DNA from: Methylophilales bacterium | GTDB taxonomy: Bacteria > Pseudomonadota > Gammaproteobacteria > Burkholderiales > Methylophilaceae | DNA: 12,411 bases | Assembly (NCBI GenBank): GCA_013205275.1 | Contig: JABMNG010000090.1 | Coordinates: forward strand, 1-12,411 | Reading direction: 5' to 3' | Shown here: positions 5,743 to 12,411 of the stretch, piece by piece | Layout of the letters: each line of letters starts with the position of its first letter | Position numbering within the stretch: the first letter of the stretch is position 1 | The notes under the pieces: generated by a model | What the model was told of the DNA's origin: nothing | Databases searched by the model: none | The model's input: only the letters and a program-made list of their open reading frames with translations | Translations under genes and position numbers: made by a program

Positions 5743-7680
5743 TTATAATCTGTTTAAAAAATCAATCACTTCATTTTCATCACGAGTTCTTTTAAAGGGC
5801 GGCAAACTTTTCCATATTTTTTTTCCATAAGGTTTATTAATAATCCTCATATCGCAAATTACCAGTACGCCCTTATCAAACTCATCTCTTATTAATCGCC
5901 CTGCACCCTGCTTTAGAGTAATAATAGCCTGAGGTAGTTGTAAGCTCATAAAAGGATTTCCTCCTTGGGCTTTTAGCATATTAATTTTCGACTCAAACAC
6001 AGGGTCACCTGGGGACTGGAAGGGAAGCTTATCTATAATAACTAATGACAAAGCAGAGCCTCGAACGTCAATTCCCTCCCAAAAACTTAACGAGCCTACC
6101 AATACTGCATTTCCATGAGTTTTAAATTGATCTAACAACATATTTTTAGCTGCGTGCCCTTGAGTTAATACTGGAAACATAATTGATTTTTTTTCAAATT
6201 CATCTTTAAGAAAGGAGGTAATTTCATTCATGGACTTGAGGCTCGTTGAAAGAATAAATGTTCTACCTTTAGCTGCCTGAATTAAAGGGACAATCTTCTT
6301 AATTAGAGCTAAATTAAACATCTCTGTATTTGGTTCTGGCATATCTTCTGGAACATAAAGACATGCATTATCATTGTAGTTATAGGGGCTTTCAAGCTGT
6401 AATGTTTTAGCTTTTTCTAACCCCATAATTTCTTGAAAATGTTGAAAGCTCTGATTTGCAGCTAATGTGGCCGATGTAAAAATCCAAGCACCTTTATTCT
6501 TATCCTGTAGTTTTTTAAAGTGCTCAGAAATAGATATCGGTGTTATATTAAATTGAATTGATTTTGCATAAATATCTAGCCAATAAACGTAATCCTCACT
6601 ACTGCTCTTATTTTTCCATACCAGAGCGATCCGTAATAATGACTTAATCCTCTCATACAGCCTTACCATCTCCGGGCTTTGCTCCTTATGAACATCTATG
6701 AAGTCACTTAGATTATTGATCTCACCACAGACCTCATCTAATTTCTGGGTAAATAACACTTCATTTGGTATCTTACTGAAAGCAATGCGATCATTACCGG
6801 CCCCCAGAAGATTTCTTAACTCAGTCATAAACATTAAAATATTTTTGCAATGTATATTTAATTTATCTAAATTTTTGGAAATATTTTTTGCGGCTAATTG
6901 AATGTCTTGAATTAAATTTACTATCTGTGAAGTTGAAAAATTTTCACCAAAAAAAATGGTTGCAACATTCGGTATCTGATGTGCTTCATCGAATATTACA
7001 GTGTCTGCAGCAGGTAATATTTCAGAGATGTCCTCATCTTTTAAAATAAAATCTGCAAAAAATAAATGGTGATTTACAATTAAAACCTCAGCTAATAGAG
7101 CTTCTTTTCTAGCTTTAATTAGAAAGCATGACTTAGCAAACTCACAGTTTTGCCCCAAGCAATTTTCCTTGGTTGAAGTAACAAAAGGCCATATTGTCGA
7201 GTTTTCAGGAATATCATTTATCTCAGAAACCTCTCCTGTACTAGAGTGATCTGAAAAGCTTTTAATCTTATTAATAAATGAAGCGTCATCCTGATTAAAA
7301 AATTGACCCTCAATAAGTGAGTTCTCCATTCTTAACTGACAAATATAATTAGACCTTCCTTTAAGTATATTAATTTTTACTGGAATTTTTAAAGCATCTC
7401 TTATCTTTGGAATGTCTTTTAAAAATAATTGATCCTGAAGGTTTTTTGTTGCGGTCGATATCACTACTTTTCCACCATTTAACAATGCTGGGACTAAGTA
7501 AGAAAAAGTTTTTCCTACCCCTGTCCCCGCCTCAACAATCAGTGAGTCTTTTTCCTGAATCGCCACATTGACGGCTTTTGACATCTGTAACTGATCAGTT
7601 CTTTTACGGTAATCTGGTATAACTTCACTCAAGCTACCATGTTCGCTAAAAATTTCATCGATTACTGAATCATTCTTCAT
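5743..7680 (-). CDS. yoaA: DinG/XPD-family Fe-S DNA helicase, YoaA type
   Basis: A 645-residue superfamily 2 helicase. Walker A is AGTGVGKT (51-58), with RTDQLQMS (27-34) as the upstream Q-motif region. Four cysteines at 114, 174, 179 and 185 are placed as the ligands of the 4Fe-4S cluster. VNHHLFFAD (202-210) and DEAH (231-234) follow. The C-terminal half has the ATP-coupling motif QGAGRLIRDEFDKG. In E. coli, YoaA pairs with the clamp-loader chi subunit and helps cells survive replication-blocking damage. Length and synteny with tsaB favour YoaA over DinG. The start at 7680 overlaps the stop of the preceding Rdx gene in an ATGA, indicating coupled translation. Confidence 0.93.
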   Translation of the reverse strand: MKNDSVIDEIFSEHGSLSEVIPDYRKRTDQLQMSKAVNVAIQEKDSLIVEAGTGVGKTFSYLVPALLNGGKVVISTATKNLQDQLFLKDIPKIRDALKIPVKINILKGRSNYICQLRMENSLIEGQFFNQDDASFINKIKSFSDHSSTGEVSEINDIPENSTIWPFVTSTKENCLGQNCEFAKSCFLIKARKEALLAEVLIVNHHLFFADFILKDEDISEILPAADTVIFDEAHQIPNVATIFFGENFSTSQIVNLIQDIQLAAKNISKNLDKLNIHCKNILMFMTELRNLLGAGNDRIAFSKIPNEVLFTQKLDEVCGEINNLSDFIDVHKEQSPEMVRLYERIKSLLRIALVWKNKSSSEDYVYWLDIYAKSIQFNITPISISEHFKKLQDKNKGAWIFTSATLAANQSFQHFQEIMGLEKAKTLQLESPYNYNDNACLYVPEDMPEPNTEMFNLALIKKIVPLIQAAKGRTFILSTSLKSMNEITSFLKDEFEKKSIMFPVLTQGHAAKNMLLDQFKTHGNAVLVGSLSFWEGIDVRGSALSLVIIDKLPFQSPGDPVFESKINMLKAQGGNPFMSLQLPQAIITLKQGAGRLIRDEFDKGVLVICDMRIINKPYGKKIWKSLPPFKRTRDENEVIDFLNRL

Positions 7681-7967
7681 TTCTTTAGCTTGCCATCAAT
7701 ATGGCCGAGTGATCTTTCTGGATCAATCAGATCCCTTATTCTTTTTTTGATTTCAGTAATTTCAATAAATTTTCCTTCATCGTGCCTAAGAAAGATTGCT
7801 TGATCATCACAAAATATCTCAAAATTTCCATCCTCGCCAGGAACTAAACTCACTGACTTTATGTCATTTACATAAGTGTTGATAATCTCTTGCGCCATCC
7901 ATGCTGCACGCATAAGCCAACCGCATTTGATACAGAATTTAATGGTGATAATATATTTTTTAGTCAT
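7677..7967 (-). CDS. Rdx (SelT/SelW/SelH) family thioredoxin-like protein
   Basis: A small protein of 96 residues from the ATG at 7967. The N-terminal strand KKYIITIKFC leads into C12-I-K-C15-G-W-L-M-R-A-A-W-M-A-Q, the CxxC redox motif and following helix typical of bacterial Rdx proteins. The C-terminal IRDLIDPERSLGHIDG matches the ending of the proteobacterial members. Here the motif has two cysteines, not the selenocysteine found in animal SelW. Its substrate is unknown; a thiol-redox role is inferred from the fold. An upstream in-frame TTG at 7982 would add five residues, but the ATG fits the family N-terminus and has GGAA nine bases before it. It heads the six-gene operon. Confidence 0.87.
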   Translation of the reverse strand: MTKKYIITIKFCIKCGWLMRAAWMAQEIINTYVNDIKSVSLVPGEDGNFEIFCDDQAIFLRHDEGKFIEITEIKKRIRDLIDPERSLGHIDGKLKK

Positions 7968-7975
7968 TCGGGTTA

Positions 7976-8004
7976 TTTCCAATTTAATAAGCCATGAATA
8001 TAAG
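7976..8004 (+). promoter_or_regulatory. Possible sigma-70 promoter for ctpA
   Basis: TTTCCA (7976-7981, four of six) and TATAAG (7999-8004, five of six) are separated by 17 bases in the 80-base divergent gap. Transcription would start near 8011, downstream of the ATG at 7994, which supports the ctpA start at 8048. The oppositely directed operon must also use this AT-rich gap, but no convincing minus-strand promoter was found. Confidence 0.3.
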
Positions 8005-8035
8005 GTATATTCTGATTAATTATTTAATTACATTT

Positions 8036-8042
8036 GAAAGAG
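8036..8042 (+). promoter_or_regulatory. Ribosome binding site that fixes the ctpA start
   Basis: GAAAGAG ends five bases before the ATG at 8048. The earlier in-frame ATG at 7994 has no comparable site and would place 18 extra residues, including charged ones, before the signal peptide. Confidence 0.6.
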
Positions 8043-8047
8043 TCTAC

Positions 8048-9439
8048 ATGCGATCTAAATTTGAAAAAATAAGCCTTATATTTGCAGGTTGCCTAATTGG
8101 CCTTCTAATCAGTATCAATTTACCAGTATTTGCTGACAAAACAAAGGCATCTAACCTCCCTATCGACGAGCTAAGAACTTTTGCAGAAGTATTTGGTAAA
8201 GTTAAATCCGACTATGTAGAAGAAATTGAAGATAAAAAACTTATTAACGAAGCGCTTAATGGAATGTTATCTGGATTAGATCCACATTCTACATTTTTAG
8301 ACCTAGATCACTTCAAAGATTTACAACAAGGAACATCTGGAGAGTTTGGGGGATTAGGTATTGAGGTAGGAATGGAAGATGGCTTTGTAAAAGTAATATC
8401 CCCGATTGAGGATACCCCAGCATATAAAGCTGGAATAAAGAGTGGGGACCTTATTATTAAATTAGATGAAACTTCAGTTAAAGGGCTGTCACTCAATGAG
8501 GCGGTAAAATTAATGCGAGGTAAGCCTGGAACATCTATAAAACTTCAAATTCTTAGAAAGGGCAATGATGCGCCTCTTACATTAACGGTTAATCGAGCGC
8601 AAATCATGACAAAAAGTGTGAAATCAAAGTTAATTGAACCTAACTACGCTTATATAAGAGTCACGCAATTTCAAGAAAGAACGGGTGAAGATCTTGCTGA
8701 GGCAATTATTAAACTCCGAAAAGAAAATAAATTTGCATTAAATGGAATTGTTCTTGATATGCGAAATAATCCTGGCGGCCTATTAAACTCTGCTGTTGCG
8801 GTGTCGGCAGCCTTTTTAAAGGATGATCAATTGGTGGTTTACACAGAGGGCAGAACAGCAGACTCCAAAATGAGTCTCACCACTGCTCCAGAGAATTTTA
8901 TTCGAGACAATCCTAGAAAAAATAATTACATAAAAACTCTTCCTAAAGATATTCAGGATACGCCATTAGTAGTTTTAGTAAATAACGGGTCAGCATCTGC
9001 ATCAGAAATTGTTGCCGGAGCCCTGCAAGACCATAAAAGGGCATTAATTGTAGGTACCCGAAGTTTTGGCAAAGGTTCTGTTCAAACAATATTGCCGATG
9101 AATAATGGAACAGCTATTAAATTAACAACAGCAAGATACTTCACGCCGAACGGCCGGTCAATTCAGAACAAAGGTATTGACCCTGATATTATCGTTGAAG
9201 ATGGCAGCGAATTTCTAGCAGTTAGGGAGGCTGATCTATCAAACACTCTTTCTAACCCGCAGGACAAAATAAAAGATACCAAAAAACCAGGTGAAGATAA
9301 AGCAACCAACCCAGCAACCAGTGACGGTGGCGCTGCCTTAAAGGACTTTAAACCTATAGAGTTTGGCACAAAAGATGATAAACAATTTAACGAAGCGCTC
9401 AATATTCTCAAAGGAATAGATCTACACCAAAAGAATTAA
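8048..9439 (+). CDS. ctpA: Periplasmic C-terminal processing protease, S41 family
   Basis: A 463-residue serine protease that cuts periplasmic proteins near their C-termini. From the ATG at 8048 it has a signal peptide (MRSKFEKISLIFAGCLIG, then a hydrophobic run ending VFA). Next come the N-terminal region with GLDPHSTFLD, a PDZ domain (about residues 100-185, GEFGGLGIEV and SGDLIIKLDE), and the protease core with LDMRNNPGGLL. The catalytic Ser is in NNGSASASE (Ser317) and the Lys in FGKGSVQT (Lys342), 25 residues apart as in E. coli Prc. A polar low-complexity stretch near 400-430 precedes the C-terminus. The longer 7994 start is less likely. It is divergent from the Rdx-yoaA operon; the 87 bases to coq7 suggest separate transcription. 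Confidence 0.95.
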   Translation: MRSKFEKISLIFAGCLIGLLISINLPVFADKTKASNLPIDELRTFAEVFGKVKSDYVEEIEDKKLINEALNGMLSGLDPHSTFLDLDHFKDLQQGTSGEFGGLGIEVGMEDGFVKVISPIEDTPAYKAGIKSGDLIIKLDETSVKGLSLNEAVKLMRGKPGTSIKLQILRKGNDAPLTLTVNRAQIMTKSVKSKLIEPNYAYIRVTQFQERTGEDLAEAIIKLRKENKFALNGIVLDMRNNPGGLLNSAVAVSAAFLKDDQLVVYTEGRTADSKMSLTTAPENFIRDNPRKNNYIKTLPKDIQDTPLVVLVNNGSASASEIVAGALQDHKRALIVGTRSFGKGSVQTILPMNNGTAIKLTTARYFTPNGRSIQNKGIDPDIIVEDGSEFLAVREADLSNTLSNPQDKIKDTKKPGEDKATNPATSDGGAALKDFKPIEFGTKDDKQFNEALNILKGIDLHQKN

Positions 9440-9472
9440 CCTGGAACTTATGAATTCAATATACTTTTTCAT

Positions 9473-9501
9473 TGGACAAGGTAGAATTAATTTCTTTAAA
9501 T
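9473..9501 (+). promoter_or_regulatory. Possible sigma-70 promoter for coq7
   Basis: TGGACA (9473-9478, five of six) and TTAAAT (9496-9501, four of six) are 17 bases apart in the 87-base gap between ctpA and coq7. The 5' leader would be about 20 bases. No hairpin terminator for ctpA is visible in the gap. Confidence 0.33.
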
Positions 9502-9526
9502 AGACCCCATAAACTAATTAAAATTT

Positions 9527-10150
9527 ATGATTGACCGGATACTCATTGAATTAGATAAAGGGCTAAAGATACTGAGTACCACTCCCAATAAAAATCGAAA
9601 AAGGCCTGATGAAGGTCTTTCTGAAGCAACATCACTAAGCCTTGAAGACAAAGAGAATCATGCAAAGTATATGCGCGTGAATCATTCTGGTGAGATTTGT
9701 GCACAAGGCCTTTATCGCGGGCAACTTTTTTTTAATAAAAATAAAGAGATTGAATCAAAATTGAAAGAGGCTGCAAGCGAAGAAGTTGATCACCTTGCCT
9801 GGTGTGAATCAAGAATAAATGAATTAAATGGATCTACAAGTAAATTAAACCCATTACTATATATAGGATCCTTTGGTATTGGAGCGATTGCGAGTATCGT
9901 TGACGAAAAATATAACCTTGGATTTCTTTCAGAAACCGAAGCTCAAGTTGCATTACACTTAGACTCACATATTAAAAAAATTAATCCGGCCGATAAAAAA
10001 ACATTAAAAATAATTCAATCTATGAAAGAAGATGAAGAAAATCATAAAGAGTCTGCTATAAAGATGGGGGGTGTTGAATTGCCCAATTTAATAAAAAAAA
10101 TCATGGGCGCAGCATCAAAAATAATGACCACAACCACTTACAGAGTATAA
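9527..10150 (+). CDS. coq7: Ubiquinone biosynthesis diiron hydroxylase Coq7
   Basis: Coq7 (2-polyprenyl-3-methyl-6-methoxy-1,4-benzoquinone monooxygenase) carries out the C6 hydroxylation near the end of ubiquinone synthesis, on the inner membrane face. The 207-residue protein has the ferritin-like diiron ligand set: E56 in MRVNHSGEICAQGLYRGQ (49-66), E86xxH89 in ASEEVDHLAW, a glutamate in LSETEAQVALHLDSH (E138 most likely), and E170xxH173 in MKEDEENHKES. A less polar segment at 109-125 (PLLYIGSFGIGAIASIV) is the expected membrane-contacting region. Length is usual for the beta/gammaproteobacterial form. No clear Shine-Dalgarno precedes the start. The DUF2322-like gene follows after two bases. 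Confidence 0.95.
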   Translation: MIDRILIELDKGLKILSTTPNKNRKRPDEGLSEATSLSLEDKENHAKYMRVNHSGEICAQGLYRGQLFFNKNKEIESKLKEAASEEVDHLAWCESRINELNGSTSKLNPLLYIGSFGIGAIASIVDEKYNLGFLSETEAQVALHLDSHIKKINPADKKTLKIIQSMKEDEENHKESAIKMGGVELPNLIKKIMGAASKIMTTTTYRV

Positions 10151-10152
10151 AA

Positions 10153-10467
10153 ATGCAAAAATTTAAAGATATGCTTGAAACGTTAGAAGATGCCTCTGAT
10201 GTAAAAAAAATAATAATAACTAGTGTAAGCGGTGAGGAAGTTGGTGTTATTGAAAATAAACCAGGGAGCCTCGGATCAATAAAGCTTTATCATCACTTAT
10301 TTTTAACTTTTGGAGAGTTGAGTATTGATGCAGCATTAGAGGGTCTGGATTTGTATTCAGAACATATGGAGGATGCTCAGAATTCCCCTGGTAAACATCC
10401 AAATGTTGATCGTCTTTTGGATATTATCGAAACTGAAGAGGCCTTAAAAATTGAGATTATTAAATAA
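10153..10467 (+). CDS. Conserved protein of unknown function, probably DUF2322
   Basis: A 104-residue soluble protein without signal peptide, membrane segment or cysteine. The pattern GEEVGVIENKPGSLGSIKLY (27-46), then ALEGLDLYSEHMEDAQNSPG (60-79) and KHPNVDRLLDII, matches my recollection of DUF2322, a small family of beta- and gammaproteobacteria with no known function. The assignment is from memory and needs a profile search. It begins two bases after the coq7 stop, so it is almost certainly co-transcribed and translationally coupled with coq7; a link to ubiquinone metabolism is only a contextual guess. Its TAA stop abuts the stop of the convergent OsmC gene with no intervening base. Confidence 0.66.
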   Translation: MQKFKDMLETLEDASDVKKIIITSVSGEEVGVIENKPGSLGSIKLYHHLFLTFGELSIDAALEGLDLYSEHMEDAQNSPGKHPNVDRLLDIIETEEALKIEIIK

Positions 10468-10890
10468 TTAATTTCTACTCGCTATAATTTCAAAATCATG
10501 AGTAATGGCAACAGACTTGCTAAGCATAATTGTGGCGGAACAGTATTTTTCTGCAGATAATTTAATTGCTCTATCAACAACTGACTCATCCAAGTTATCC
10601 CCTTTAACAATGAAGTGAATATGTATTTTTGTAAAAACTTTTGGGATGCTTTCTGAGCGGTCAGCGGAGACTAATGCTTCGCAACCTTCAATTTTCTGCC
10701 TCGACTTCTTTAAGATAGTTACCACATCAAACGAAGTGCATCCTCCCATCCCTATAAGCATTAACTCCATTGGACGCATGCCCTTATTTTTTCCACCAAC
10801 ATCTTCGGGCCCATCCATCCTAACCTCATGATTTGATTCAGATTTTCCAACAAAATTTACATTATCAATCCAGCTTACATTTACCTTCAC
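10468..10890 (-). CDS. OsmC family protein, YhfA type
   Basis: A 140-residue protein close to E. coli YhfA: SWIDNVNFVGKSESNHEVRM (6-25), MRPMELMLIGMGGCTSFDVV (38-57), VFTKIHIHFIVKG (85-97) and LSAEKYCSATIMLSKSV (111-127) all line up with it. The two family cysteines, C51 and C117, are present; in OsmC/Ohr proteins this pair reduces organic hydroperoxides, but the activity and physiological substrate of YhfA itself are not settled. The start is GTG at 10890, immediately after the stop of the FKBP gene (TAAGTG), with AGGA in the last codons of that gene as ribosome binding site. It is the last gene of the dacB-FKBP-osmC unit. Confidence 0.92.
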   Translation of the reverse strand: MKVNVSWIDNVNFVGKSESNHEVRMDGPEDVGGKNKGMRPMELMLIGMGGCTSFDVVTILKKSRQKIEGCEALVSADRSESIPKVFTKIHIHFIVKGDNLDESVVDRAIKLSAEKYCSATIMLSKSVAITHDFEIIASRN

Positions 10891-11340
10891 TTATTGAATT
10901 CCTAATAATTGAACGTCAAATATTAAATCAGCATTAGCAGGAATAACCCCTCCCGCACCTCGGCTACCGTAGCCCATTTCCGAAGGAATAGTAATTAGTC
11001 GATGACCTCCGACTTTCATACCATCTACACCTTCATCCCAACCTTTAATAACTTGTCCCACACCCAATATAAATACGAAAGGTTCTTGGCGATCAACAGA
11101 GCTATCAAATTTCTTGCCCTTACCATCTTTTGAACTAGAATCATAAAGCCACCCAGTATAATGAACGGTAACTGACAAGCCTTTTTCCGCTTCGCGCCCA
11201 TCTCCCAATTTAATATCATTTTTTACTAGTGTTGTAATTTGTTTTTCCATTTTTTTAGTTCCCTCTAAATTAATCTCAATTGCATAACTAGTACTTATTA
11301 CGAACAACATCATTAAGCTCATTAAAAGTATCTTTAACAT
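10891..11340 (-). CDS. Secreted FKBP-type peptidyl-prolyl cis-trans isomerase
   Basis: A 149-residue protein with a signal peptide (MLKILLMSLMMLFVISTSYA, cleavage about residue 20) and a single FKBP domain. The domain carries VTVHYTGWLYD (57-67), KFDSS (77-81), PFVFILGVGQVIKGWDEG (87-104), ITIPSEMGYGSRGAGGVIP (116-134) and LIFDVQLLGI at the end. The binding-pocket residues Tyr61, Phe78, Asp79, Val97, Ile98, Trp101, Tyr124, Ile133 and Phe141 are all present, so it should be an active proline isomerase and folding helper in the periplasm. It lacks the long N-terminal dimerisation domain of E. coli FkpA. AAGGG (11350-11354) lies nine bases before the ATG. It is 21 bases after dacB and abuts the OsmC gene. 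Confidence 0.94.
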   Translation of the reverse strand: MLKILLMSLMMLFVISTSYAIEINLEGTKKMEKQITTLVKNDIKLGDGREAEKGLSVTVHYTGWLYDSSSKDGKGKKFDSSVDRQEPFVFILGVGQVIKGWDEGVDGMKVGGHRLITIPSEMGYGSRGAGGVIPANADLIFDVQLLGIQ

Positions 11341-11361
11341 ATTAAATAACCCTTCAGATTT

Positions 11362-12411
11362 TTAAAGTAAGGTCTCAATCAATGCTTCTTGAAGTTTTTG
11401 AGACTCATTTGCCTTTTTTCCGTTCATCATAAAGATAAAAATATTCATCTCTTTATCTTTATTTAGAAAAAATCCTGCTATTGCACTTACGTTATTCATT
11501 GAGCCCGTTTTGAAATGTCCATTCATCTTCATAGATGAACTTCTCATTCTTTTTTTTAATGTTCCATCAATTCCCGCTATTGGAAATGACGAAATCATTT
11601 CAGGCATCATTGGATCATAATATATATTTTTAAGAATCATTAAAAATTGTTTTACACTTATCTTTATATTTCGTGATAGTCCGGCACCATTATCAATAAA
11701 TAGTCCATCGGCATCTAAACCATGAGTTAATAGCCAATTATTGATATAGGAATTCACCATTTCTTCTCTAGGTTGAATTAAGTATTTTTCGGCAACAATA
11801 GTAAGCATTAAATTTCTTGCCATTAAATTTAAACTGTATTTATTTGTATCTCTAATAAGGCTGCTGAGCGGATCAGAATAATGACTCGCTAATAACTTTC
11901 TATTTTTTTCTGCTGATGTATCAGAAATAACTTTATAGTCACCGTCGAACCACCCACCATTTTCTATCCATTTCTGTTTGAAGATTTGATAAAAATAATA
12001 TTGAGAATCTAACATTGCTAAATCAATTTCCTTAGCTCCACATTTCTGACTCAATTTTCCAGAGAAATTTAAATTAGTTATTTTTGTTTCGTACCTTAGA
12101 TCTTCTAACCAATTATGACAGCTATCCATCGTTGCATTAATATTGTTATTGATATTAAGTGACTTAATACTAGGGTCTGCCTCTATTGTTACCTCTCCAT
12201 TCTTATTTTCAAATTTGAAGTTAATCGTGTTGCTCTGTATGGAAATTGCATTTGGTAAAACGTTATAAGCTCTCATTGGCTCGTTATCAAAAAAAGATCC
12301 ATTTGCTGTAAGTCCAAAGTAACTCGAATCGAAAATCAAATCACCCTCAATTATCTTTATTCCTTTGTTCTGTATAGCCCTAATCATTGCTTCTAAATTT
12401 TCAACAGAAAA
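11362..12411 (-). CDS. dacB: D-alanyl-D-alanine carboxypeptidase/endopeptidase, PBP4 type (5' end outside window)
   Basis: The C-terminal 349 codons of a peptidase S13 protein; the open frame continues upstream to the window edge (FSVENLEAMIRAIQNKGI), so the ATG at 12387 is internal. GIKIIEGDLIFDSSYF, then YNVLPNAISIQSN, match the PBP4 region after the first catalytic motif. The SxN motif is KYSLNLMARNL, VNSYINNWL and DNGAGLSRN follow, and HFKTGSMNNVSAIAGFF holds the KTG motif (codons at 11503-11511). The SxxK nucleophile motif should lie in the missing N-terminal part. The enzyme trims or cuts peptidoglycan cross-links in the periplasm. The FKBP gene begins 21 bases downstream, so the three minus-strand genes probably form one operon. 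Confidence 0.92.
   Translation of the reverse strand, partial: FSVENLEAMIRAIQNKGIKIIEGDLIFDSSYFGLTANGSFFDNEPMRAYNVLPNAISIQSNTINFKFENKNGEVTIEADPSIKSLNINNNINATMDSCHNWLEDLRYETKITNLNFSGKLSQKCGAKEIDLAMLDSQYYFYQIFKQKWIENGGWFDGDYKVISDTSAEKNRKLLASHYSDPLSSLIRDTNKYSLNLMARNLMLTIVAEKYLIQPREEMVNSYINNWLLTHGLDADGLFIDNGAGLSRNIKISVKQFLMILKNIYYDPMMPEMISSFPIAGIDGTLKKRMRSSSMKMNGHFKTGSMNNVSAIAGFFLNKDKEMNIFIFMMNGKKANESQKLQEALIETLL

Noticed and set aside
6698..6901. Plus-strand open frame inside the helicase gene
   Set aside because: It is antisense to a continuous 645-residue helicase frame, with no start signals and no known motif.
7994..8047. Longer ctpA start at 7994
   Set aside because: It would add 18 residues before a good signal peptide and lacks a ribosome binding site, whereas the ATG at 8048 has GAAAGAG five bases upstream.
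9163..9411. Open frame of 82 codons on the minus strand in the 3' part of ctpA
   Set aside because: It is antisense to the conserved S41 protease and its polar C-terminal tail; the translation looks like a mirror of that composition and has no recognisable domain.
11025..11219. Second minus-strand frame inside the FKBP gene
   Set aside because: It is an out-of-frame reading of a well-conserved FKBP domain; the true frame keeps all pocket residues.
1..12411. Mobile elements, phage genes, CRISPR arrays, toxin-antitoxin or defence modules, riboswitches
   Set aside because: No transposase or integrase motif, terminal inverted repeat, spaced direct repeat, small toxin-antitoxin pair or structured leader was seen on either strand. 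The genes are mostly housekeeping with normal proteobacterial synteny, so an undescribed system is not claimed.

Overview
This is an AT-rich, tightly packed stretch of ordinary bacterial chromosome. The gene set points to a betaproteobacterium, or a close gammaproteobacterial relative: a DUF2244 gene beside coxB, a Coq7-type ubiquinone hydroxylase followed by a DUF2322-like gene, a YhfA-type OsmC protein, the yoaA-tsaB neighbourhood, a HolD-like protein beside rimI, and a tRNA with an encoded CCA end. Low GC, intergenic gaps from zero to about 120 bases, and convergent genes whose stop codons touch or overlap suggest a streamlined aquatic lineage, for example of the Methylophilales OM43 type. 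That taxonomic placement is inference, since no 16S or marker comparison was possible.

Layout. (1) 1-906, minus strand: tRNA-Leu(CAA), a DUF2244 membrane protein, then the start of coxB, which runs off the left edge. (2) 943-2893, plus strand: queA (queuosine synthesis) and an unrecognised secreted protein of 291 residues. (3) 2890-7967, minus strand: a six-gene operon reading Rdx/SelW-like protein, YoaA-type Fe-S helicase, tsaB, rimI, holD-like, proS. (4) 8048-10467, plus strand: the periplasmic protease ctpA, then coq7 and the DUF2322-like gene. (5) 10468-12411, minus strand: the end of a dacB-type D-Ala-D-Ala carboxypeptidase, a secreted FKBP-type prolyl isomerase, and an OsmC/YhfA protein, apparently one transcription unit.

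How the genes fit together. The central minus-strand operon mixes translation and tRNA functions (tsaB for t6A, rimI for S18 acetylation, proS) with DNA repair and replication (YoaA, HolD). This matters because in E. coli YoaA and HolD both bind the clamp-loader subunit chi. coxB and coq7 belong to aerobic respiration. ctpA, the FKBP and dacB act in the cell envelope.

No mobile element, CRISPR array, phage gene or obvious novel system was seen. The most notable feature is the prolyl-tRNA synthetase: its catalytic and anticodon-binding domains look E. coli-like, but the editing (INS) domain is cleanly missing. The orphan secreted protein and the YoaA/HolD co-operon come next.
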